Shown in pieces: positions 46,101 through 58,100 of a DNA stretch of 64,000 nucleotides; position 1 is the first letter of the stretch, and the number at the start of each line of letters is the position of its first letter. Made by a program: the position numbers and the translations under genes. The notes under the pieces were generated by a model. It ran no database searches. It was not told the origin of the DNA and saw nothing but the letters and a program-made list of their open reading frames with translations. Origin of the DNA: Pogona vitticeps (lineage: Eukaryota; Chordata; Lepidosauria; Squamata; Agamidae); assembly GCF_051106095.1 (NCBI RefSeq), contig NC_135786.1, positions 140,434,501 to 140,498,500 on the forward strand, written 5' to 3'.

Positions 46101-49100
46101 CATGAATCCTGCAGATCCCCTATTATTCTCTCTTGGCCTGGGGGCGGCCCTGGGTCCCATTTCCCTGGGTCCCATTTCCCATGTGACCTTGGCTGACTGA
46201 GAACTGCGTCCATGAGACGGACTTGAACAGCAGAAGCGAATATACCTTCTCCCATAATAATTGGCTGACGTACAGAACCAACAGCATTGATTTCTGCTTG
46301 CTTAGTTGCTAAATCTCGCCATCCTTGAAGGCAAATGAGTCCTTCTGCTGGTGGAAGGAGACCCCTACTCCAGTCACTAGGGGCCAGCCGTTGGGCGGAT
46401 GAGGATTCCGGGAGAGCCTGTGTCTGTTTGTCCTTGAGACTGAGTTGCAGTTCGTGGACGCCTTGATATGGGAGCAGTTCAGAACTATGAGAAACTGCCG
46501 CAGCATCTCCCTGTGCCTGTGCTTGTGTTCCCTGAACGCCAGGATAAGCAGTTTCTAAAGCAGCACCCATTGTATCCATTAAAGGACAGTTAGAAATTTT
46601 GTTCTCAGTTGCCTGAAGAACGGCAGGACTGGGAGACAATGCTGAGGTGTTCCCAGGCTGAGGCTCGGTTGGCTGGGCAGAATGAGACAGAGAATCCAGC
46701 AGTGGAACCGAGGGGGCTGGTGTGAGAGGAAGGGGAGGCAAAATTTGAGGGAGTTGTTTGAACAGATTATTTTCAAATTCTTGATCGAAAAGAATGTTCC
46801 GTGGTGGTGCCAAGCCTTGAAGGCAAGTACGCACTTTGCAGCATGTAGAAAGCACTTTTGCTGTAACTCTTGGATGTCCCTGTAAACAGCTGCCTATTTT
46901 AGACCATTCCTTGAGGTCCAGTGTCCCTTCTTCGGGGATCCAAGGGCATACATCCCGAATAGTATGAACTAAATCTTCCACTTCTGTGCGTGTGGTCGTG
47001 TGACCATTCCTTTTTAATAAGAAGTGGAGGTCCTGTTCTTCCTGAAGATTAGATACAAAGCTCCCCATGTTTGCTAGGAGTCTAGGTGTCTAACTTGACA
47101 AATTCAACACTCACCCGGGATCCTTGCGGATGTGTGACGTCTGGAACCCTTGCAGGGCGAGGGCAGTGTGAATTGCCGCACTGTTGCGTTGCTCAGCTTG
47201 TCCCGTGCTTCTTGCCTCACACGGGGCACCAAATGTGGGAAAATAGCCAGGGAACTGTTACCAGGCCTGCCTGGCAACAGTTGATGAGAGAATTCTCTGA
47301 TAAAAAAGACACTGCAGACTTTATCTTGTTGGTATTCAGGTACCGGTAGAGAAGAAGAAGAAGATGGCTACCTTCTTCACCCCAGACGTTTTTATTAAGC
47401 ACGCAAAACAAGCAAAATTAGCATAAGATAAGAATTTGGCCATAGAGGCGTCGTGTGGTTATCAGTCTTAAGGCATTCCACGCCTGCGCAGAGAGAGAAT
47501 CATAGAACAATGCATCTTTATACTACAATAGCTTGATTATGCTAAACACCAGTGATGTATCCCTTAATAGCCACAAGATGGAACTTTAGACTACAAAATC
47601 CCCACAAGAGCCTTCTCTGTTGCTGCTCCTGGACTTGGAACTCCCTCCCACTGGAGACCATGTTGGCCCCATCTTTGCTTTTCTTCCTCAAGCAGACAAG
47701 CCTTTGCTCAGTAAACCAGCTACCTGTGTGATTTGATAGACTGTTATGTGTTATTGCTTTGACTGGATTTTTAGTGCTACTTGTGCTTTCCATTTTTCTT
47801 TTTTCCATTTCTCAGAATGACTTTTTTGTATACTTATTGATCTTTGCCTTCATACTGCCTGTTAATATTGTAAGATGCCTCCTTATTCATTGTTCATAGT
47901 TTTAAAAATTGTCTTTTAATTATAGTAGCAGCAGTAGTAGTTTTATTTATATGCCGCATTTCTCCCAACAAGGGACCCAAAGCGACTCACATCATTAAAA
48001 TGCACACAGTTTAAAAACACAATAAATTAAATATTAAAAGATAAATAAAATATATGATTTAAAACATGAAAACATAAAAGAGATTAAAATAAAATTTTGA
48101 ATTGGGCCCGGAAACAGACTGGTATACTCATTGTTTTCATCTTTAAATATTGTCTTTCATTGTTTGTAAGCCACCTTGGACCCTTTTTCAAGGAGAAAGG
48201 TGGGATAAAATTATTTTAAATAAATACAGTTTTCTAATAAGCCTCACTGATTTGGGGCAGAAACCTCTTGGCAGGCTTTTTGATGCTTATTTTTCTCTCG
48301 TCATTTTTCCCATTACTAAAAAGTTATTATTTACTAATATTTATTAGTAACAATGAATAAATGCCAGTAGATATTAGGCTATTTTGGCAGTTTTAAAATG
48401 GTAATTAATACTTTAAACATGCTTATTCTAAGAGCAATGTGAAAGAATTCATATGTTCTATTGATTCGTAAGTAGGGGCTAAATAATTTTGTAAAAAATG
48501 CATCTAATAGTCTGAACCGAAACTCAAATTATGAATATGGTTGACCATATTCATTGCATTCTATTCTCTGAAACTTGAGAGACTGAATAGCAAACCCTTA
48601 TGATGTCACAGAGGTGAGGCAGCTAGGGCTTGAGAAAGGGGAATTTCCCTCAGGCTTTACATTTCCACTACCAAGGTATGTGCAAAAAGAGACTTATAAA
48701 TTACAGTGCTGGTATTTAGCTACATGCTTTGCTCCAGATGACACAGTGGTCCCATCTGTGATGTACCAAATGCAAAGTGTTAGAGAAGAGAGGATTGGAA
48801 AGAGAGTTGGGTTGCATGTACTACACACAAAGAAATACCTTCAAGGGAAGCCAATGAGCCATGCTATCTGCTGGGCATGGTTAGAGATAGGTACCAAAGT
48901 TTTAACACCACCTTGTACAAACATTAGACTGTCTCCTTCTTTGGTACTATTCATCCTGAGATTTCTCTCTCTGCCTCTAGACTTGGAGAAAGATAACAAG
49001 ACTCCAGCCAGTATCCTGAGACTAGTAACCCTAGTTAGGAATTTATTTAATTCTCTGTGTGGATCAAATAAAAATTAAAGCTATATATATATATTGGCCT

Positions 49101-52100
49101 ACAAGTGAAAAAAAACCCACTAAGGATATGACCACATAGAAGTTTGTCCCATGTTGATGTTTAACAAGTGAAATAGTACTGTACTGATAAGACATAGTAA
49201 GGATTTGAATTATTGCTCTATCAGTTTAGCTATAGTACTAAACTAGAAGAAAATATATTTTTAAAAATACTGTACAATCTACAAATTGCATTGTAGTTGT
49301 AATTCTTATCAGTGCAAGCAGAATTTAGGCAAAAAGAATATGGTTGATTCCCACATCAAACCTCACATTCTGTGCATAATCAATAATGTCATCTGGACTT
49401 ACTGTTTGACAGCCCCAAAGGACTGATTGCACAAGCCAGAAGCAACCAAATAATGCAAGTGGAAATGCTACAAAACAAAGCAAAACACAAGCCCTGCCAG
49501 CCAAACAAAATATACCATGTACCCATACCAGAAAGCTGGATCTCCTTGCAATTAGTGCTAATGTTGTGTAATTGACAGAATAAATTTAGAAAGGAAAAGT
49601 GAAAAACAGAGCACAAATAGCACTTCCTTCCTTCCTTCCTTCCTTCCTTCCTTCCTTCCTTCCTTCCTTCCTTCCTGTTGTTGTTAAGCTAGGGAAGTTG
49701 GATGTCTCATTGTCTTTAATATTTAATGTACAGAGCAAAAACATCATTGGGAGCAGCAGAGAATATGTCTCGTTAGACAGTGGATAGTATAGTATAACAG
49801 GCAATTGATCCTAAGTATTTCAGTGGAATTGAAAGCCATTTCAACTCAATTAAGTTTTTTAAAAATGAGGAATAGACGCAAGAAACAAATATATCAAGAA
49901 ATATGTAAATATTTCTCAATCTCTCTTGCTCCTGGAGAAAGTCATAGACTCAATTACTGAAACAACAGAAGTCAGTTTTGTGTGCAGACTCACCAGTAAA
50001 ACCCTCTTTTAATAGAATAATATGTGGCTCATGGAACTCTGAATCAATTTTGCCTCATCTTGGAAAAAAATTTCAAAATCCTGTTGTTCGGTGTAGTAAA
50101 TCACACTAAAGTAGGCCCACAGAATCAGTGGGGATTTAGTGAGTCAATTTCCTCTTTAAGTGTCTTAAAACTTAAGATGTCAAAAATGTTCAATGCTTTC
50201 ACAGGTGGCTCCCCTTAAACCTGAATAGTGTAAGACAAAGAACTGAGACCTGTGTCCTTCAGATTTTGATGAGTTACTGTTCCCATTATTCCTTGTTAGC
50301 CCCAGTCTGGCTGAGTCTAATAGAAATAGGAAGTCCAACAAAATCTAAAGCAACACAGATTTCTGAGCCTGTAAAAGAGAATTACCATGCTTTCTGTTAA
50401 AGATTAACAGAATTTGGAGCGTGGAACTATATTAGAGAATAATCCCTTTGTATGACTGCAAAAGTGATAGTGAACAAAGTGACATGGGCCTTCTGATCTC
50501 CTTCCATGTAGATTACATATCTGTGCTTAACTATTGTGTGATGATCCATAGGGTCCCTTCCAGCTCTGCAGTTCTAAGATTTATTTTTTTAAAATGTATT
50601 CCAACTTGTGGCGACCCTTTCCAGAGTTTTCTAGGCAGAGAATATATATAATAAGTAATAAGCACCACCAAATTACTTTTTAAAATGTCCAATAAAAATT
50701 GCCTCTCTTTTTTTCTTTCTGATTTAGTTGCGGAACAATATTCCCTGTTACCTCACAGACATCTCTTGCGGTCTTCCCTGTGATCGAATGTTAAAATGTG
50801 GAATGCACAAATGTAAAAGGATCTGCCACAAGGGGGAATGTCTCATAGATGAAGAGTGCAGGCAGCCGTGTACGATTCTTAGGCTTCACTGTAATCATCC
50901 ATGTATGTCTCCTTGCCATCCATCTTTACCTTGCCCTACAACACCTTGCAATGCAAAGGTAGGTGGAACTGAAAACACATTGCAGCAAGTTTCAGTCCAC
51001 AGTCATGATCTTCTTTAGAATACTGCTTTAGAGTCCATGTTGCCTGTTTCAACTGATGGTGCAGAACATTTTGCTAAAATTTTAAGTTTTCCCTGAGGGT
51101 CACTCTACAGAATATAGAAGCTGTAGTTTGAGGCCTAAAGCTGGTGTTATCTCATGGATTTATGCAGGTTCTGTGATGATACAGTGGTGCCTCGCAAGAC
51201 GAATGCCTCGTGGCACAAAAAAACTGCTAAACGAATGGGTCTGGCTAGGGTTTTGATCCCTCGCAAGATGAATATTCCTATGGCCCTGCCTCGCAAAACG
51301 AAGAAGGGCCCACTTTGCCTTGGGGGGGAGCAAGCCCCGGGAAGCTTCTAAGACTCAGCGCCGATCAGCTGTGAGGTGGGGAGGGGGGCGGGAGCAGAGA
51401 AGAGCACAAAATGGCTGCCGCCTCCCTGCTGTGTCCAGGCTCTCAGCTGTTTGGTGCTCTTTTTCCAGCTTTTCGGGGCTACCAAGGCACTGTGAGGAGT
51501 TGGGCTCAGTCTACAGTACCTGGCAAGTGACTTTATTTTAAATTTTTTTTGTTTCTGACTTTTTCCCCCATAGGAACGCATTAATTAAATTTCAATGCAT
51601 TCCTATGGGAAAATTCACTTCGTAAGACGAAATTTTCGCTAGATGGCATTAACCATGGAACAGATTAATTTCATTTTGCAAGGCACCATTGTATATTCAG
51701 ATAACAGTACTTCGCTTCCATAGAATCATAGAATAATGAAGTTGGAAGGGGCCTATTGAGTCCAACCCCTGCACAATGCAAGAATACAAATCAAATGCCA
51801 GGTGGTTGTCTAAATTTCTCTTGAATTCCTCCAGTGTTGCAACACTCACCATCTCTCAAGGTGATTCTACTGCCATATTGCTCTGTTAGGAAGTTTTTCC
51901 TGATATTCAACTGAAATTTGGCTTCCTGTACCTTGAGTCCATTGTTGTGTGTCCTGCACTCTAGGATAATTGAGAACAGATCCTGCCCCTCTTCTGAATG
52001 ACTGCCTTTCAAGTATTTGAGAAATGCTATAATGAGAATTGCACTATTCATTGCCTTATTTTTTTCTATAGTGCTGCTAAAATATTGGCTGAACTGTTCA

Positions 52101-55100
52101 ATTTTCACTTCTCCTCTCTCCAGTTTAAAAACTTTCCTTATCTGATCAGTTTCACAGTCTTGATTTTGGGCTTTTGGTAGCTTAAGATTTCTAGGGCCTT
52201 GATTCAGAGCACCTTAAGGTATTACAAAGCCAGGAGTCCTTAGCCATCTCTCCCATAGATATGCACCACATTATGCTTTTCTCAAGGCAAAACTAATGAC
52301 CTGTGTATTTTGTAATAATGGGTTAAATTCTTTTCCAGCCAGTCCAGAAGAACTGTTGGCTGATCTTTTGGCTTGTTTAGTGTAGTAGTTTGATTTTTAA
52401 TCTGATAAAGAAGAAACCAGTTTCATTTTGGGAAGTAAAGGGGTTCTTAATTGTTGTTGCTCCAAGTCAGCTAACATGTTGTAATATTAGATTCTTGTTA
52501 TGTTAAGAGGTATGTTTTGATTATTGTTTTTGTGACATAAAAGGTTGAACTTCAGTGTGAATGTGGAAGAAGAAAGGAAACTATGATTTGTTCAGAAGCA
52601 TCAAGCACATATCAAAGGTATCTTTAGGGTTAAACTTCTGCATAGATGTTTTTGACAGTCTTGCTTCTGTGCAGCAAGCATATGTAGCTGTGATTACCTT
52701 TCACTAGGTGTATTAATTTCATAGTATTTGATCCAGGTATCCTAGAAAATACTATTCTTCACTGAGTTTTGCTGTCTTCCCCTTTCCTGCTAATCATATT
52801 GTAATGTGTTGGCTTGCTGCTGGCAGGAGGCATGGAAACATACACTGCCTTCAGGTATTAGTATTATTCCTATTGATGAATTCTACAGCGTGCTACAATA
52901 AGATGCTGGAGGTTTACTGTGGTATGATAATTTTGGGTCTGTACTAGCTTGTTGATAGCTGTAATCCTGTTACATAGTTTCATAAACAGCATAACATTTA
53001 GATGCATATTGCCATAATTTATGAAATCTCTATACACCTTATATGTTGAACACCAAATTGGGCAACTCAATATGCAACAGATACCATATGTGGAGATTTC
53101 CTACCTTATGACAGTTGGCTTCCAAAAGTTACACAATTTATGTAACTGAACACAAGATTTCAGCCACTGTCTATGGCGATTTCTTAACTTATAGTATTCA
53201 CTTCCAAAAGTTACACTATTTGCATAATTGTGCAACAGGATTTCAGCCAGTTTATCATATGCAAATGAGATTATTCACACTATATAGTCTTTCTAAGCTT
53301 GCCTACACAATATTTGTGATCAACTTAGAGATTCAAATTTGACTTACTGACATGTTTGAAATAATGATTTAATATAGAGGTGACCATTGTAAAATATCTT
53401 GTCTAAGTGATCTGCGGTAATCTAAAACTCACCTCTGAGAACTCCTATAGAAAGCTCTACTGATTGTGTGTTAGTTCAGTGTTTAAAACTTTGAATTCTG
53501 AATAGTTGAATTGATTGCTTCTTTGAGTTTTTTAGATGGCAAAATTAATGCCCAGTTCCATGTAGGATTTGGAGCAATTAGCGAAGAAATTTCTCACAAA
53601 GTGTGGGGCATTTATATTCCCCTAGTGGAAAATAATAGTTTATTCTTGTGGGAGAGATTTCAGAGATGAATGTTCCTTTTGATAAGTTTTTGTATTCAGT
53701 CCTTTTCCTTAGTATTTTTTTCTAACTCCCTTTAAAGACATGTTTGTGTTTCATAAGCTACAATTCTCTTCCAGAATAGCTGCAATTTCTATAGCCTCTA
53801 AGTTAACAGATCCACAGCTTGGAGATTCAGTAGAGATAAGCAGATTGATAACCAAAAAGGAAATGAAGCAAACCAGGTAATTACAAATGGAAGCAAATAC
53901 TCAAGAGTACTGTATATTTCGTAATGGCGTAAGAACACATGTTTGTTTCTTTGTGCCATCAAGTTGCATTTAACTTACAATGACTTTAATAGGTTTTTCA
54001 AGGTTTGTGAGATATTTAAGGAACAATTTTACCATGGCTGGCCCTCAGTGAGTTTCTGTGGATGAGCAGGGATTCGAACCCAGGGCTCCTGAGTCCTCGT
54101 CTGTCATTCTCTCGACTGCACTACATTGGCTCCATGAGCAGTTTAAAGACTTCTTAATCACCCATCAGTTTTATCATTTACCCAGCAGAGTAATACGTTT
54201 TGATTCAGACACATCTTTGGCTTTTAAACCCTTGTATTTAACTGATGAGTGCTATTTGCTGTCTAGTGGTTTTTCAATTTGTCTGTTTTTATGTTTTTGA
54301 TTAAAATTTCATGTGCTATCCTTAAGTGTTACTTGCATTGTCCACTGTATCATAGAGAGGTGGGATAGAGATACAACAAATAAATTTAAAAAACAAGGCA
54401 TAGGCACTAATAGGCCTATGCAACTTATCTTTTGACTCCGTTCTCTTTAATCCATTGCCATTGCTGACCATTCTAGTGACTACTGTAATGACATCTCCAT
54501 AGTCTGATAGAGGCAGAAAGAAAAAACTCTATGTGCAATTACACTGGTTAAGCAACATGCCCAAATAAAGTCAAATGCCATCATATTTTCTCTGTGGCAT
54601 GTCAGGTCATTCTCCTCTACTGCTGGGAAAGTCTTTCTTTTGGTGAAATACATAAGTTTTAAATAAGCAACACTTCATGTGCTTTCTTTTCGTGTTTATC
54701 TAGGCTACAGTGTGATGAAGAATGTTTGGCGCTTGAAAGAAACAGGTACGCAGTGATCTGACAGTTTATTTGAAGAGGAGTCACAATCACTCCTTTTCCT
54801 ACTGTACAAAAACATTTTGCAGAGTTAGGTTATTTAGGAATGAGTACAAATATATAAGGCAAACTTATAAAAGAGATTGCATATATTACTAGTCTGGAAT
54901 CAGTTTCTCTAGTTTGTTGTGGGTTGGTGGACGACAAAGAGCTCACATCTTCCTGCAACAGCTCACTCTGTTTCTACATTTTATTTATTTTATACTGTAT
55001 TAGATTTCTATCCTGCCCTTTTAGACAAAATCTGCTCCAGGCGGGTTCCATTAAACATTGTAAACTAAAACAGTGAAAAACAATTCAAAACAATAGTGAT

Positions 55101-58100
55101 TAGTAATACTTAGTAATGCTCAAGATGGGAAAACAGAAAATTATAATAAGAATAAAGTCAAGTATTGACAGGAGGGAAGGCCTGTCTGAAGAGCCACATT
55201 TTTAATTGGCTCTTAAAAACACCCAGCGAGGGAGACAGGCAGATCACTGATGGGAGGCTATTCCAGAGCTGAGGGGCCACTGCCGAGAAGGCCCGGTTTC
55301 TGGTTTTTTCCTTCCGGGCCTCTCTCGGCGTTATGCCCCTCAACCGTCCCTGCTGGCTATGGCGAGTGATTCAGGTAGATCTAGGTGGGAGAAGGCAATC
55401 TGCCAGGTATCGAGGTCTTTTTACATTGAAAAAAGTAAAAAGGGTTTCCCTCTGTCATCAGCCCTTTTGGTTACTTACACTGGGTACAGAAGAAGGACCT
55501 TCCATTCCTTCTCCACTAATACGATCATTTGCCTGCATGTAATTTGCCTGCATGCCATGCCTTTCTAGTGGTGACCTCTAGGCAGATAGTAAGGTACAGA
55601 GCTGAACTAAGAGAAGGTAACTAGAGCATGCTAGAATATATTGTACTGACTTCTACCCCTTCAGAGGAATGTTTAGGTGTCTTACAAATGGATTAAAGCA
55701 AAACACAATAAATAACAATATAAAATGATTAAAAATAGGAATAAGGAAGCACACATCTTATTACTATCTGGAATAGAATTGTTAAAGAGATTTTTGGTGG
55801 CAGGAAGGGATCTTCACCTGAAACCAAAATGGTAAATAGATAACTAAATTTAACAAGAGTGTTCTGTTCTCTGTAGCTGCCATCCAGTTTGCTTTATTTA
55901 GTGGAGATTGTTAGGACAGGTGATCATAGAAATGCTCAAGCGGTACTGTGCTTTAAAGGTAACCACCAGCACTTTGAATTGTGTCTGAAAGTGGATTGGG
56001 AGGCAGATACAGCTGTTTTAAGTACAAAGTATAGGTAAGTATAGGCAGTCTTCATCTAACTGTGTTTGCAGCTGTTGGGAAGCACTTGGTGCATAGAGGC
56101 CAGTCAGTTGGCCAGTGACTGCAGTCTTTCAAAGGGAGCTCCGTTCTGTACTAAGCAGATTGATTCTCACCTTCCAAGGCCAGAAAAACATGCAAAAGCA
56201 GCACTTTTGCATCTGCATTGATCTTTAGTTTATCGCCCTTGACCCAGTCCCTACCTCAGACAGCAGGATCCAGTGACCATTGTTATGAAAATTGCCAGGA
56301 CTTCCAGGAAAATCAATGTAGCTGCGCTCCCTTGTCTTCCTCTAAGGATATACAATTGACCAGGGTGACCAATGTAAGCACTGTGTCCAAAATAGGCGAG
56401 AAATCTGATGGAAGTGGATTTAGGTAGCAAATGTCATTCAAAAGATCCTGGAGTTGCAAACATTAATTCAAGGAAGACAATATAGGCAACTAGCCGATCA
56501 TTGGAATCTTACCGGTCCTAGATATGATACTAAACAATGCCTTCATAGTTGCTTCTTTCAAGGTGGCTGAAACTGGCTCTACTTGTAAAGATGGTATTAC
56601 GATAAGATTTCTTATATCAATATATTAAGCCAGCAGGAACAAGGACTAGGCATGGAGGTGGTTGGTTAGATTTGTCCAAGAAACTCTTCTACATCCTCAG
56701 ACTGTAGAAATTGAAATTCATCTAGTAAATATAGGACTGAACACTGATAAATTTTAGGGGCCAGTGTGAGAAACTTATCTTCAGAGTGCTTAGCAAGTGT
56801 GACATGGACTCAGCCCCCCAAGATTCTTTGGCCTACCAAAAGAGGCCCCCACATGCCTGGGAAAGCACAACTGAACATAACTTACAAAAACAATGGGATC
56901 AGTAGGAATTTGCTGCCTCTGTAACTAAGGGATATTTGTTTGGGGTTATTGAATTATTAAAGTTATTTGAGTCGGCAGTCACTAAAATAATCTTGAATAT
57001 GTTATTTAAAAAAACCCAAGTGTAGGATTTTATAAGGTAGTATCATTTTACATTATTAAAGCAAGAAAATAGGAAAATGACAGATGGCAGGCATAGCCTC
57101 TTAATGGCATGTGAAAGGTTGGGAATTAATTGAATTTGGTCATATGGTATGACAGCTGTCAAATGCTTGGGTAATATATTGCTATATATATAACTTTCAC
57201 TTTAATATTCAATAATCAGGCGGTTTGCCGAGGCTCTTCATATTGATGACAGTTCTGACCCTTTTAATGTTCGTACCTCTGCACCTAAGTACAGTGATAC
57301 CTTGAAAGAGGACGGGCGGTATGTACTTTTGTTATTTAGTAATTTGTGCATTTCCCCATTGGAACCTAGTGTACCCACCCACACGAACAGGAATCACATT
57401 CATTACCATATAAAATGTTTGATTTTAAGCATTCATGCGATGCATAAGTAGTGAAATTCTGAATCTTCCTTCTAGCTACTTTTTTCTCTTCTGTGTTGCT
57501 ATTTCAAGTAATTTGGTTAATGGGACTTTCAGAGTCAGCATATGTCCCCTAATATGTCACTGTTTATCCTGTTGGCTATCCCAATCACACACACATGCAT
57601 AAGATTAGCACTTTGTAAAAGCAGGAAAAATCTTTGGTATAAAAATATTACTCCCCCCCCCCCCGAAACCCTAGCTATACTGAGCTAATCCTAACATTAT
57701 TATGTGCTATTAATTAAGTTGCATCCAACATATAATGACCATTAAGAGGGTTTTCAAGGTGTGTGGGTTATTTAAGGAGTGGTTGTACCATTGCCCCTAC
57801 ACCCAGTTTCCACTGCCCAGTGGGGATTTAAACCCAGGTCACCTGAGTCCTAGTCCATCACTCTGCCCACTACATCATACTAGCTCTTCAGCCCTAACAT
57901 TAACCACCATAAAATAAATAAGCACTTTTCTGTTAACAATTTTGTCTTCATATTTGCTTTTGGTTGTATTCTTCCATAATATTTTGTCCTACTGCAGAAT
58001 AATACTATATGAATTGTGCATAATTTGTATAAAATGTTGTGCAGCAAAATAAACCCACTGTGAATTTTGCATTACTGTATGATGATTTCTTCTGTGGTGG

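Larger units (their letters stand above)
42318..47606 (-). mobile_element. Betaretrovirus-like (class II) endogenous provirus, fossil
   Basis: LTR provirus in minus orientation, antisense to NFX1, in intron 15. Two 373-bp LTRs (TG...CA) bracket an internal region. The target duplication is a perfect 6 bp, AGAGCC (42312-42317 and 47607-47612), the length typical of betaretroviruses. Next to the 5' LTR (minus sense) is a primer binding site, TGGTGCCCCGTGTGAGG, complementary to the 3' end of elongator tRNA-Met as I remember it. Next to the 3' LTR is a purine-rich tract. Minus-strand parts in order: gag-like with a matrix-type N-terminus (45794-47068), RT/RNase H-like (44868-45272), integrase-like (43898-44454), env TM-like near 43130-43280. 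The internal region is much shorter than a complete betaretrovirus genome, and the element is broken, with many breaks. The LTRs differ at only about two positions by eye, so the insertion is young. Confidence 0.85.
41680..48235 (+). mobile_element. L2/CR1-group LINE, split by later insertions
   Basis: Left part 41680-42317 encodes the C-terminal half of a reverse transcriptase protein ([63 protein letters not shown]). It resumes after the provirus at about 47613 ([12 protein letters not shown]) and runs through its 3' UTR to a typical LINE end near 48168-48235 (GTAAGCCACCTTGGACC, then AAATAAATA). Two insertions split it: a provirus (42318-47606) and a short minus-strand LINE tail (about 47925-48115). 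It lies in NFX1 intron 15 and is non-functional: 5' truncated and with many substitutions. Confidence 0.8.
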
